A stretch of 64,000 nt of DNA, taken from contig NZ_MUBM01000007.1 in assembly GCF_002154505.1 (NCBI RefSeq), positions 1 through 64,000 on the forward strand, given 5' to 3'. A model generated the notes under the pieces. The model made no database searches, had not been told where the DNA came from, and saw only the letters and a program-made list of their open reading frames with translations. This document shows positions 24,469 to 33,643 of the stretch, piece by piece. Each line of letters begins with the position of its first letter. Within the stretch, counting starts at the first letter, position 1. The translations under genes and the position numbers were made by a program. Source of the DNA: Streptomyces carpinensis. Lineage in GTDB: Bacteria; Actinomycetota; Actinomycetes; Streptomycetales; Streptomycetaceae.

Positions 24469-27147
24469 TCAGGACTTCAACGCCACCGTGAACTCCTGCT
24501 CCAGGGAGATGCGTTCGGTCAGGACCGTTGTCACCCCTGTCCCGGCGTCGTAGTACCAGCCGGCTCCGGACGCGCCGAGAGCGGCCGGGGAGTCAGCCCG
24601 GTGCAGCGTGCTGCCGCCCAGGGACACCCGGCGCGGGGCCGCGTCCGTGTGGATCGTGAATCGGTACGCCCTGGCAGCGGGTTTGCCCGCGTAAGCGCCC
24701 TTGCTCGCACCGACGTTGACCTCGACCCCGTGCCCGTCCTCGTCCATCGTCACACGCTGCGTCGCCGACGCACCGTCGGCGTACTGGCGCGTCACACCGT
24801 CGTCCTCGTACAGCGTGTACGAGCTGTGCCCCTGCGGGTACAGGTCCCAGCCCAGCTCGTGTCGGTCACGGGTCTTGTACGACGTCGTGCCCTGCGGCCA
24901 CATCGGGACGATCGCGCCGTCCCTGACGAAGAGAGGAAGCGTGTCGAGGGGGGCGTGGTAGCCGTTCACCGTGGTCGGGCCCTGATACTTCTTGCCCGTC
25001 CAGTAGTCAGTCCAGGTGCCCTTGGGCAGATAGATGCCGTCGCGGGTCTCCGCGTCCTTGTAGACCGGGGCGACGAGGAAGTCGGAACCGGCCAGGTACT
25101 CGTACTTGGCGTCGGCACCGAGGGTGTCGGGGTCGTCCGGATACTCCAGGTACAGCGGGCGCACCCCGCCGACGCCGGTCTTCGCGGCCTGGGCGGACAG
25201 CGTGTACAGGTACGGCAGCAGGCGCTCGCGCAGCTGCAGGTACTTGCGGTTGATGGACGTGTAGGGCTCGCCGTCCACCCATGGCTGCTGGTTGATCTTC
25301 TGGCCGGTGGTGATGTCCCTCGCCCAGCCGTCCATCGTCATGATCGCCGGAAGGAATATCTTGGCCTGGAGGTCGCGGGCGTACATCTTGGGGTCGTGGC
25401 GGTAGATGCTGCCCACGTCACCGGTGTTGTACGCGATACCGGACATCGTGGCGCCCGCGTACGTCGGGATCTGCCAGCGGACGAAGTCCCAGGACAGCTT
25501 CTGGTCGCCGCTCCACAGGACGCCGCAGCGCTGCGCGCCCGCCCAGGACACCGGCAGCCATACGAACCCACGCGCGTCGCTGTTGTCCTCGATGCCGCTC
25601 TTCGCCCGGTCGCAGGCGTCGAGCGCCATGCCGTAGCCGTTGCCGACCCAGGCGACGTCGAGCTTCGCGACGCGCTGACCCGCCTTGACCTGCTCGGCGA
25701 GCTTGTCGAGGCCGTTCTGGGTCCACAGACCCATCTCGGCTCCGCGCTCCTGGAGGCCCTTCGCGGTCTCGGCGAGGTCCTCGTAGCCGCAGCCGTAGCC
25801 GTCGTTGACCAGCATCCAGCCGAGCGGCATCTGGTTCTGGACGTAGCCGTCCGCGACCTTGAGGGAGTCGAGTGTGTGTCGCTCGCCTTGGTTGGCGTTG
25901 TGGAGATAGCAGTCGGCGTCACCCGGTTCGAGACCGTAGACCGGCGGCATGAACGGCTTGCCGACCAGCGACGTGTACTGGCCGATGACCTTCTTCGCGT
26001 CACCGAGGAAGTAGTACGCGTCGAGGCGGCGCTCCTGCTGGCCCGTGTGGACCGAGGGGCCGAAGTCGTAGACCCCCGGTGCGAAGGTGTTGCGGTAGAC
26101 GCCGTAGCCCGCCGAAGAGAGGTAGAAGGGCTGCGAGTTGTTGTATCCGCCCTCGTCCCAGTTGGTGTTGTTGGCGACGTACACCGTCTTGTCGCGGTGC
26201 GAGAAGCTGCCGTTCTGCTCGCCGCCGCCGAAGAACTGCTCGTCCTCGGCTCGCGCCAGGCTCTGCCGCATGCCGCCCGTGGACCAGCGCAGCGGCTTGT
26301 CCTCCTGCCAGATGCGGGTCTTGTTGTCGGCCTTGTAGAGCCCGAAGCGCAGCGGCTTCTTGTACACGCGCAGGACGGCCTCCGGGGAGCGGATGCCGTA
26401 GTACGCACCCGCGTCGAAGGACGACGTGTGCTTCTGCGCGGTGGGCTGCTTGCGGACGATCTGCGTGCCGGCCGGATCGCTGAACGCGCCTGACGGATCG
26501 GCCTGGAGCCGTAGTTGACCGCCCGCGAGGAAGTCTGCCTTCGCCTTCAGGTTGCCCGCCGCGAAGGTGTAGCTGCCGTTCCCACCGTCGAAGGACGTCA
26601 GGTCGCCCGCGTCGGTCGTCTCGGGCAGATACGCCTTGCCCGTGAAGGAGTTGTCGTGCACGTCGTAAGGGACGACCACGACGTGGTAGGTGCCATTGGC
26701 CTTCGGGATCACCGTGGCCTCGGGGTCGGCCGTGCCCGCGCTCGCGGCGACCTGCTTGCCCGCGTCGTCATAGATGTACATGTCGAAGTCGTCGGTGGGC
26801 TGCTTCTGCCACTCGATCGAGATCGGGACGCCGGCCTCGGGGTTGTCGTCCCAATAGCCGTCCGGCACCGAGACCTTGAGGTCGAACCTGTCGCAGACCT
26901 TGCCATCCGGGTCCTCAGACACGGGCGGACACTTCCCCGGGTCGCCCACGGTTCCCGCGGGGTAGACCGGGCTCTGCCAGGTCACGCTCTTGTGGGCGTC
27001 GTCGAGTACGCCGTTCGACGGTGTCGCCGCGCTCGCCTCCTGGGCGGGGGCGGTGAGGAGGGCCGCGCCGAGCGCGGTGACGAGACCGGCCGTGGCGCCT
27101 GCCGCCCACCGTGAGCGGTGTCGAAGTCTTCGCCGTATTCCTCGCAT
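24469..27147 (-). CDS. Secreted GH31 glycosidase, possible exo-alpha-N-acetylgalactosaminidase
   Basis: 892 residues, with a signal peptide (RRRLRHRSRWAAGATAGLVT then AALLTAPAQEASA). After an N-terminal beta region (about residues 40-200) comes a GH31 (beta/alpha)8 barrel: YGLEPGDADCYLHN, GWMLVNDGYGCGYEDLAETA, the nucleophile block KLDVAWVGNGYG (D497), acid/base WSGDQKLSWDFVRWQ (D548) and YNTGDVGSIYRHDP, then the C-terminal beta domains with GTWTDYWTGKKYQG. The nucleophile block differs from the usual WxDMNE of alpha-glucosidases and fits the branch containing bacterial alpha-N-acetylgalactosaminidases. Start ATG 27147 has GGAG nine bases upstream. Divergent from a GH101 endo-alpha-GalNAcase, which supports a role on O-linked glycans. 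An alpha-glucoside or isomaltoside substrate remains possible. Confidence 0.85.
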   Translation of the reverse strand: MRGIRRRLRHRSRWAAGATAGLVTALGAALLTAPAQEASAATPSNGVLDDAHKSVTWQSPVYPAGTVGDPGKCPPVSEDPDGKVCDRFDLKVSVPDGYWDDNPEAGVPISIEWQKQPTDDFDMYIYDDAGKQVAASAGTADPEATVIPKANGTYHVVVVPYDVHDNSFTGKAYLPETTDAGDLTSFDGGNGSYTFAAGNLKAKADFLAGGQLRLQADPSGAFSDPAGTQIVRKQPTAQKHTSSFDAGAYYGIRSPEAVLRVYKKPLRFGLYKADNKTRIWQEDKPLRWSTGGMRQSLARAEDEQFFGGGEQNGSFSHRDKTVYVANNTNWDEGGYNNSQPFYLSSAGYGVYRNTFAPGVYDFGPSVHTGQQERRLDAYYFLGDAKKVIGQYTSLVGKPFMPPVYGLEPGDADCYLHNANQGERHTLDSLKVADGYVQNQMPLGWMLVNDGYGCGYEDLAETAKGLQERGAEMGLWTQNGLDKLAEQVKAGQRVAKLDVAWVGNGYGMALDACDRAKSGIEDNSDARGFVWLPVSWAGAQRCGVLWSGDQKLSWDFVRWQIPTYAGATMSGIAYNTGDVGSIYRHDPKMYARDLQAKIFLPAIMTMDGWARDITTGQKINQQPWVDGEPYTSINRKYLQLRERLLPYLYTLSAQAAKTGVGGVRPLYLEYPDDPDTLGADAKYEYLAGSDFLVAPVYKDAETRDGIYLPKGTWTDYWTGKKYQGPTTVNGYHAPLDTLPLFVRDGAIVPMWPQGTTSYKTRDRHELGWDLYPQGHSSYTLYEDDGVTRQYADGASATQRVTMDEDGHGVEVNVGASKGAYAGKPAARAYRFTIHTDAAPRRVSLGGSTLHRADSPAALGASGAGWYYDAGTGVTTVLTERISLEQEFTVALKS

Positions 27148-27539
27148 AGGATCCATCTCCGCTCAGACCAACCGCTCGATGAGTATTAATGCTTGAAAGC
27201 TCGTCGTTGTGAGCACGTTCACGCATCAACATCCACCTTGAGACGCGAACATGTCAACCAGATGAGGGGGGAGCGGAGCGGCGAGCGACGGTGGAAACCC
27301 TGCCGGGTGTGGACCACAGCCTGCCTGTGGCGGATTCGGCACGTCCATGGCTGACGAATCACTGCCCGGGTAGCCGGAAAGGCACCACCGCGACAGGACA
27401 CACCTCGGCCGGTGCACCGGCGGTGCGGTCCGCGGGCTGCCGCGCCTGGTTCAGCGGCCGGGCCCGCCGTCTGTGTGGGGATGCGTGGTGTGGGCGGCGA
27501 GTTCGGCGCGCAGGTCTGGTCCAGCGCCGGCGACTTTCC

Positions 27540-27760
27540 GCTGGCTCGCCGCAGAGCTGGAAACCGACAAGTACGGCCAGAAGTTGCTCGCCGAAGAGCG
27601 CGCCGCCGCCGACCGCGCGGTACACGAAGGCGCCCCACCTGGACATGTACGCCCGGGCAGGCGCCGTTCTCGCCCTGGGCGTCAGGCAGGGTTCGCCGAG
27701 CGAGAGATCGCCCACCTGGTGCGACTGCGGGGGCCGGCCGCGTCGGCTGCGAGGGGCGAT
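27540..27760 (+). pseudogene. Possible frameshifted gene remnant, unknown family
   Basis: Protein-like pieces lie in neighbouring frames: FRWLAAELETDKYGQKLLAE and ERAAADRAV, then APHLDMYARAGAVLALGVRQ one frame over, then GFAEREIAHLVRLRG back in the first frame. Two compensating shifts would join them into one helical protein. I cannot name the family. The remainder of the 860-bp divergent gap (27148-28007) should hold the promoters of the two glycosidases. Confidence 0.3.
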
Positions 27761-27932
27761 CCGCCACCAGCGTGGTGTTATCGATGCCATGCATCTTCTA
27801 CTCGCCCCGCCCAAGGCAACCCTCTGCTCCGGACTCGCACCAGGCGGAGCACTCACTTTGCCGCCCGCTCCGAGCGGTTGGCGACTCCACAATTCGATGC
27901 TCCGGCGAATTCGAGCGCCCCCAGGTCCTGTT

Positions 27933-27944
27933 GTTATCGATAAC
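27933..27944. promoter_or_regulatory. Palindrome upstream of the GH101 gene
   Basis: Perfect 12-bp palindrome GTTATCGATAAC, 64 bp before the GH101 start; a partial copy, GTTATCGAT, lies at about 27777. It resembles sites of LacI- or ROK-type sugar repressors. No such regulator is next door, so the binder is unknown. Confidence 0.45.
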
Positions 27945-28007
27945 CTTCCCCTACTGTCTTCCCCACTCTCCCGTTCAGAGTCACGAGGAAGCTCCCAGGT
28001 GGATCCC

Positions 28008-31000
28008 ATGACCCTGCACCACTCCCGGCGTTCACGGCGCGCGGGCCGGCCAAGATCCGGCGGCGTCGCGGCGACCGCCCTGCTCATCGCCCTGGGCACG
28101 TTGTCGGCCGGCGCCCTGCCGGCGCATGCCGGCCCTTCGGACGTCCCGGCGCCGGCTTCTCCGGCGCCTCCGGACAACCCCGCCACACCGGTCGACCTGA
28201 CCGCTCCGGGCCTGACGGTCCGGGTGGCCAAGGAGTTCCCGCAGGTCATCTCGTACACGATGGGCGGCAGGACACTCGGCGGCCAGGCTCGGGCCCTGGA
28301 CACCTTCACCATCAACGGCAAGGCGCACACCGCCACCACGGCCATGACGGCGCACGGCAACCAGGCCGTCTACACCTCCACCTTCGCCGATCTGCCGGAC
28401 CTCACCATCACCTCGACGATCACGGTGACCGACGAGAAGACAGTCGTCTTCGCGGTGAAGAGCATCGAGGGCGCCGCCGCTCCCACCGTCGACCAGCTGG
28501 CGATCCCCGACCAGTCACTCGTCTCGGCCGACTCCTCCTCTGCGCACTCCACCCTGGCCCGTACGAAGATCTCGGCGAACTCGACCACCACGGCGGACCA
28601 GTTCGTCCCGATCACCGCGGCGACGACCCCGGACAAGGCCGCCGTCGGTACCCCGTACGGCTTCGTGAGCAACGGCGACCTGGCCGCCGGTGTCATCACC
28701 AACGCCACCGACGACTCCGCGCAGGACAACAACGACAACTGGAACACCCGCCTGCAGTCGCGGATCCTGGACGCCGGCAACGGCGCCCGGCGCGCGGAGC
28801 TGTCCGTCGGCACCTACACGTACGCGCCCCGGGGCGCCACCGACGCGCGGGTGCGGACGTACGCCCTGCCCGAGGCCACCGTCGTACTCGCCGCGGACGC
28901 CAACGGCGACGGGCAGGTGGACTGGCAGGACGGCGCGATCGCCTACCGCGCCCACATGACCCGCCCGCTCGGCGCGGACCGCGTGCCCGAGCGCGTCGTG
29001 CAGCACATCCCCTTCAACTTCGCCAGCCAGGCGACCAATCCGTTCCTCAAGACGCTCGACAACGTCAAGCGGATCTCGATGGCCACGGACGACCTCGGTC
29101 AGTGGGTCCTGGAAAAGGGCTACGCCAACGAGGGGCACGACTCGGCCCACCCCGACTACGGCGGCAACTACAACACCCGGGCGGGTGGGCTCACCGACCT
29201 GAACAAGCTCACCAAGGCCGGGAGAGGCTACAACGCCGACGTCGCCGTGCACGTGAACGCCACCGAGGCCTACCCCCAGGCGAAGAACTTCAGTGAGGCT
29301 CTGGTCAAGGGCCAGGTCAACGGCTGGGACTGGCTGAACCAGTCGTACCACATCGACCAGCGCACCGACCTGGGCAGCGGGGCGATCCTCGACCGGTTCA
29401 AGCAACTCCGCAAGGAGGCCCCGGGGATCAGGACCGTCTACATCGACGCCTACTACTCCAGTGGCTGGCTGGCCGACGGACTGGCCGCGCAGCTGCGGAA
29501 GATGGGCTTCGAGGTCGCCACCGAGTGGTCGTACAAGTTCGAGGGCAACTCGGTCTGGTCCCACTGGGCGAGTGACAAGAACTACGGCGGCGCCACCAAC
29601 AAGGGCATCAACTCCGACATCATCCGATTCATCGCCAACTCCGACCGCGACGTGTGGAACGTCGACCCGCTGCTCGGCGGGAGCAGCATCAAGGAGTTCG
29701 AGGGCTGGACCGGACACGACGACTGGAACGCCTTCTACCGAAACATCTGGACGGACAACCTGCCGACCAAGTTCCTCCAGCACTACCAGGTCATGGACTG
29801 GGACTTCGGCAAGTCCGCCACGCTCACCGGCGGCGTCCGCGTCTCCATGGTCGACGGCCGGCGCCAGGTGTCCATGGACGGCACGGTCGTGCTCGACGGC
29901 GACACCTACCTGCTGCCCTGGGGCGAGGCGAAGGGCGGCAACGCCACGTCCTCGCCGAGCCGGGCCGACAAGATGTACTACTACAGCGGTTCGGGCGGGA
30001 CGCACACCTTCGCGCTGACGAAGCAGTTCGCCTCGACCGGCAGCTTCACCCTCTACAAGCTCACCGACCAGGGCCGGGTGAAGGTCGGCCAGGTGCGGGC
30101 GCACAGCGGCAAGGTGACGCTCACGGGCGACAAGGACCAGCCCTACGTCCTCGCACCCAGCGGGGACCGGGCACCGAACAGGGACGCCCACTACGGTGCG
30201 GGCACCGGCTTGACCGACCCCGGTTTCAACGCCGGAGACCTGGACGCCTGGAACCCGCGGGGCGGGGCGGCGCTCGCGCGCACGGCCACCGGCGACAACG
30301 TGGTGCGGCTGGGCACCGGCGACGCCTCCGGTGTCTCCCAGCGGGTCACCGGCCTCACGCCCGGCCGGCGGTACACGCTGAGCGCGGACGTCGAGGTCGA
30401 AGCCGGGCGGCGCCGAGCCGTCACGGTCGGTGTGACGGGCGAGGGGACGAACGACCGCAACGGTTTCGACACCACTCCACTGCGCAACACGGTGGCGGCC
30501 GACGCCAAGCAGGGCACCTACGCGCAGCGCGCGTCCGTCACCTTCACCGCGCCGGCGGACGGCGAGGTCACCGTGGCGATCGCGGCGGCCGCCGGGGACG
30601 CGGCGGTCACCGTCGACGACGTGCGGATCATGGCCGACACCTCCACACCGGCACCCGGTGGTCCGGTGATCGCCCACGACGACTTCGAGGGCAACCAGCC
30701 CGGCTGGGGGCCGTTCGTGAAGGGCGACGCGGGCGGCGTCACCGACCCACGCACCAGCATCAGCGACCTGCACGCGCCGTACAGCCAGAAGAGCTGGAAG
30801 AACACCTACTCGCCCTACAACTCCGGCGCCCTCAAGGACCGGGCGGTGGACGACGTCATCGACGGGAACCACTCGCTGAAGGCCCATGCGGAGAATACGG
30901 GACTGGTGTACCGCACGGTTCCCGCCACGGTGCCGTTCGTCGCCGGTCACAAGTACGCGGTGTCGTTCAAGTACCAGACGAACATCGACGGCCAGTGGGC

Positions 31001-32045
31001 CTGGGTGACGGGCGCGGACCAGGTCGGGGACGGCAAGGTCGTCGCCAAGGACATCACACGTGACACGCTCGCACCGGCGCTGGACACCGCGGCGTACACC
31101 AAGGAGATCGTCGCCGGCTGCGGCGACACCTGGGTCGGCCTGCGCAAGCTCGGCGGCGCGGCGGGCGCCGACATGGTGCTCGACGACTTCGGCGTGAGGG
31201 ATCTCGGGCCGGTCAGCGGCGGCGCAGCCTGCGCGAGCGTGACCACCCCGGCCGGCACCGACCTGAGCCCCGGCGTGCCGGGCGAGTACGTCACGTCGTT
31301 CACCAACAACGAAGAGACCGACGCCACGAACGTCGCCGTGAAGCTGGACGGCCTTCCGGCCGGCTGGACGGCGATGGTCAAGGACCGCGACGGGAACCTG
31401 TTCGAGCGCGTGAAGCCGGGCGCGACCGTCGGCACCACCTGGATCCTGACCCCGCCGGCGAGCGCGGCGGGCACGTCGGCGACGTGGAAGGCCACGGCCG
31501 TCTACGACGACTCCGGCGTCACCAAGACGGTGTCGGCGGAGGCCAAGGCCACGGTGGCCAGCGTGCCGGTCCTCTCCCCCGGCTCGATGCGGGCGAGTGC
31601 GGACTCGGAGAACCTCTCCTCGGGACAGGCGGAGGGCCCGGTGTCCAATGTGCTGGACGGTGACCCGGGCACCATCTGGCACACCGACTACACCAACTCG
31701 CAAGCTCCGTACCCGCACTGGGTGACGCTGCAGCTCGGCGGTCCGGCCGACGTGAACGGTTTCGGCTATCTGGACCGGCAGAGCGGCGGACAGAACGGCC
31801 GTGTGGCGGGTTACGAGGTGGCCGTGTCCGACGACGGCAGCACCTGGACGACAGTCGCCAAGGGTTCTCTCGTCGACTCGCCGCAGATGCAGCAGATCTC
31901 CTTCCCCTCGGTGCGCGCCTCGTACGTGAAGTTCACCGCACTGAGCGCACTCAACGGCCAGCCCTTCGCGGCCGCCGCCGAGATGCGCGTCTACGGCACC
32001 CCGGTGGACCTGCCCACCGGCTACCCCCCGGCCGACCGGCCGTAG
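28008..32045 (+). CDS. Secreted GH101 endo-alpha-N-acetylgalactosaminidase
   Basis: 1345 residues. Family GH101 releases the intact Gal-beta1,3-GalNAc disaccharide from Ser/Thr of O-glycoproteins such as mucins. Signal peptide ends near ALPAHA (about residue 43). An N-terminal beta-sandwich is followed by the catalytic barrel with VVQHIPFNFASQATNPFLKT, TVYIDAYYSSGW (nucleophile D480) and EVATEWSYKF (acid/base E506). Downstream are a jelly-roll domain around WNPRGGAALA, a concanavalin-like domain starting DDFEGNQPGWGPF, a NEW3-type domain (PGVPGEYVTSFTNNEETDAT) and a C-terminal CBM32/F5-8C module (VLDGDPGTIWHTDYTNSQAP, then the ending YVKFTALSALNGQPF). Start ATG 28008 has AGGTGG seven bases upstream. 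Divergent from a GH31 enzyme and closed by a strong terminator. Confidence 0.92.
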   Translation: MTLHHSRRSRRAGRPRSGGVAATALLIALGTLSAGALPAHAGPSDVPAPASPAPPDNPATPVDLTAPGLTVRVAKEFPQVISYTMGGRTLGGQARALDTFTINGKAHTATTAMTAHGNQAVYTSTFADLPDLTITSTITVTDEKTVVFAVKSIEGAAAPTVDQLAIPDQSLVSADSSSAHSTLARTKISANSTTTADQFVPITAATTPDKAAVGTPYGFVSNGDLAAGVITNATDDSAQDNNDNWNTRLQSRILDAGNGARRAELSVGTYTYAPRGATDARVRTYALPEATVVLAADANGDGQVDWQDGAIAYRAHMTRPLGADRVPERVVQHIPFNFASQATNPFLKTLDNVKRISMATDDLGQWVLEKGYANEGHDSAHPDYGGNYNTRAGGLTDLNKLTKAGRGYNADVAVHVNATEAYPQAKNFSEALVKGQVNGWDWLNQSYHIDQRTDLGSGAILDRFKQLRKEAPGIRTVYIDAYYSSGWLADGLAAQLRKMGFEVATEWSYKFEGNSVWSHWASDKNYGGATNKGINSDIIRFIANSDRDVWNVDPLLGGSSIKEFEGWTGHDDWNAFYRNIWTDNLPTKFLQHYQVMDWDFGKSATLTGGVRVSMVDGRRQVSMDGTVVLDGDTYLLPWGEAKGGNATSSPSRADKMYYYSGSGGTHTFALTKQFASTGSFTLYKLTDQGRVKVGQVRAHSGKVTLTGDKDQPYVLAPSGDRAPNRDAHYGAGTGLTDPGFNAGDLDAWNPRGGAALARTATGDNVVRLGTGDASGVSQRVTGLTPGRRYTLSADVEVEAGRRRAVTVGVTGEGTNDRNGFDTTPLRNTVAADAKQGTYAQRASVTFTAPADGEVTVAIAAAAGDAAVTVDDVRIMADTSTPAPGGPVIAHDDFEGNQPGWGPFVKGDAGGVTDPRTSISDLHAPYSQKSWKNTYSPYNSGALKDRAVDDVIDGNHSLKAHAENTGLVYRTVPATVPFVAGHKYAVSFKYQTNIDGQWAWVTGADQVGDGKVVAKDITRDTLAPALDTAAYTKEIVAGCGDTWVGLRKLGGAAGADMVLDDFGVRDLGPVSGGAACASVTTPAGTDLSPGVPGEYVTSFTNNEETDATNVAVKLDGLPAGWTAMVKDRDGNLFERVKPGATVGTTWILTPPASAAGTSATWKATAVYDDSGVTKTVSAEAKATVASVPVLSPGSMRASADSENLSSGQAEGPVSNVLDGDPGTIWHTDYTNSQAPYPHWVTLQLGGPADVNGFGYLDRQSGGQNGRVAGYEVAVSDDGSTWTTVAKGSLVDSPQMQQISFPSVRASYVKFTALSALNGQPFAAAAEMRVYGTPVDLPTGYPPADRP

Positions 32046-32055
32046 CACCACCTCC

Positions 32056-32102
32056 GAGGCCTGCCGCGACCGGCTTGTTCGCCACCGGTCGCGGCGGGCC
32101 TC
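32056..32102 (+). terminator. Terminator of the GH101 gene
   Basis: An 18-bp stem from 32056-32073 and 32085-32102 with a single G-U pair, core GCCGCGACCGG and CCGGTCGCGGC, loop of 11 nt, followed by TTTCC. It begins 11 bp after the stop codon. Confidence 0.85.
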
Positions 32103-32133
32103 TTTCCCCGTGCGGCCGACCGGCGGGCGAGCA

Positions 32134-32442
32134 CCCGCTCCAGCTGTGGCCCACGAGGACGAGTCTCCTTCCGGCACCGGCCTCGTGCAGGACGCGGTCC
32201 AGATCGCGGAGTGCTTCGTCGGCCGATGCCTCCGCGGGGCCACCGCTGCTGCCGTCGCCCGCCCGGTCACAGGCGACGACCTGGGTGAAGTCGGCGAGGC
32301 TGTCGAAGACCAGGCCGCTCACGCTGCTGGAGTCGGCGATGCCGGCCTCCGGGACCACGGTCGCCTCGCCGCGGCCCGCGCGGGTCCAGTGCAGATCTCG
32401 GCCGACGCGGGTGACGGTACCTCCGTACGGTCGGCGAAACAC
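32134..32442 (-). pseudogene. Truncated alpha/beta-hydrolase (N-terminal relic)
   Basis: A frame opening with GTG at 32442 reads the first 100 residues of an alpha/beta-hydrolase: VGRDLHWTRAGRGEATVVPE, DFTQVVACDRAGDGSSGG, then LVLVGHSWSG, the nucleophile elbow. The sequence then becomes unrelated and runs into the GH101 terminator. The catalytic Asp and His are missing, so it cannot be a working hydrolase. It is downstream of, and same-strand with, the M20 amidohydrolase gene. Confidence 0.6.
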
Positions 32443-32482
32443 GAACTACTCCCGCTTCGCGGGGCGTTCGCGGTGCGCCTGC

Positions 32483-33643
32483 TCATGGTTCCGGCTCTCG
32501 TTCGAAGCGGCGGTCGGCGGCCAGGTCGGCCGCCGTCCAGGCCATCGCGATGGCGCCGTCGAGCACTGCCCGGTCCGCGGCGGGCGTGATGCAGGCGGCG
32601 GTGAACTCGGGTTGGTGGTTGACCGCGCCCGGGCAGTCCAGGCCGAGCATGGGATGGATGGTCGGCAGCACGTGGGAGACGTTGCCCATGTCCGTCGCCG
32701 CGCCGACGATGCCGCCTGCGGGCAGGTCGGGGAAGGTCCGGCCGAGCTTCTCGGCGTTGGCCCGGTAGAAGGCCAGCAGGTGCGGGTCGGGGCGCAGGTC
32801 GGCGTAGTCCGGTCCGGTCGGCTCGATGGTCAGCGTGCACCCGGTGGCCAGGGCCCCGGCTTCGAAGCAGCGATGAACGCGTGGCGTGAGCTGCGTCAAC
32901 GCCTCCTGGGTGGTGGAGCGCACGACCCAGCGGCCGCGGGCACGGTCGGGGATGACGTTGGCGGCCGATCCCGCCTGGGTGACGATCCCGTGGACGCGGT
33001 CGTCGCCGCGGATCTGCTGCCGGAGCAGTCCGATGGCGACCTGGGCGATCGTCATGGCGTCCGCGGCGTTCACCCCCTGCTCGGGCCAGGCGCCCGCGTG
33101 GGCGCCCTTGCCCCGGTAGTCGACTTCGAACTGGGAGACGGCGAGCCCCGGCATCGCGGCCATCTCGGTCGCCGCCGGGTGGACCATCATGGCGGCGTCG
33201 AGCCCGGCGAAGGCGCCGCGTTCGAGCATCAGGACCTTGCCGCCTCCCCCCTCCTCCGCCGGGGTGCCCAGGACGGTGACCGTCAGGCCGAGGTCGTCCA
33301 GGACGGGGGCGAGGCCGATGGCGGCGCCCACGGCCGCGGCGGCGATGATGTTGTGGCCACAGGCGTGACCGATGTCGGGCAGCGCGTCGTACTCGGCGCA
33401 GATGCCGACGTGGATGGGGCCGGTGCCCAGCGTGGCGCGTACGGCGGTGGGCAGGTCGTAGCAGCCGTGCCGGACGTCGAAACCGGCCGCGCTCAGCGCG
33501 TCGGCGACCCATCGGCTGGCCTTGACCTCCTCGAACGCCGGCTCCGGTTCGGCATGGATGCGGCGGGACAGGGCGATCAGCCGATCGCTCTCGTCTCCGA
33601 TCCGGCGGGCGATGCGCCGCTTGAGGGCTTCGGTCGTGGTCAT
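32483..33643 (-). CDS. M20 family amidohydrolase
   Basis: 386 residues of the M20 (aminoacylase/AbgB-like) metallo-amidohydrolases, which remove acyl or aminobenzoyl groups from amino acids. The two-zinc site is visible: CAEYDALPDIGHACGHN (Asp-His region), TPAEEGGGGK (the Glu-Glu pair) and the later HPAATEM. The dimerisation lid starts near SQFEVDYRGKGAHAGAWPEQ. The ATG at 33643 overlaps the stop of the aldehyde dehydrogenase (ATGA), so it is the last gene of the GMC-ALDH-amidohydrolase operon. It may free the alcohol or amine substrate of the two oxidising enzymes from an acylated precursor, which is inference. Near it lies a truncated hydrolase. Confidence 0.88.
   Translation of the reverse strand: MTTTEALKRRIARRIGDESDRLIALSRRIHAEPEPAFEEVKASRWVADALSAAGFDVRHGCYDLPTAVRATLGTGPIHVGICAEYDALPDIGHACGHNIIAAAAVGAAIGLAPVLDDLGLTVTVLGTPAEEGGGGKVLMLERGAFAGLDAAMMVHPAATEMAAMPGLAVSQFEVDYRGKGAHAGAWPEQGVNAADAMTIAQVAIGLLRQQIRGDDRVHGIVTQAGSAANVIPDRARGRWVVRSTTQEALTQLTPRVHRCFEAGALATGCTLTIEPTGPDYADLRPDPHLLAFYRANAEKLGRTFPDLPAGGIVGAATDMGNVSHVLPTIHPMLGLDCPGAVNHQPEFTAACITPAADRAVLDGAIAMAWTAADLAADRRFEREPEP

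Noticed and set aside
28515..32270. Long antisense open frame opposite the GH101 gene
   Set aside because: Composition is Val/Gly/Arg/Asp shadow typical of high-GC reverse frames. The sense frame has signal peptide and catalytic motifs.
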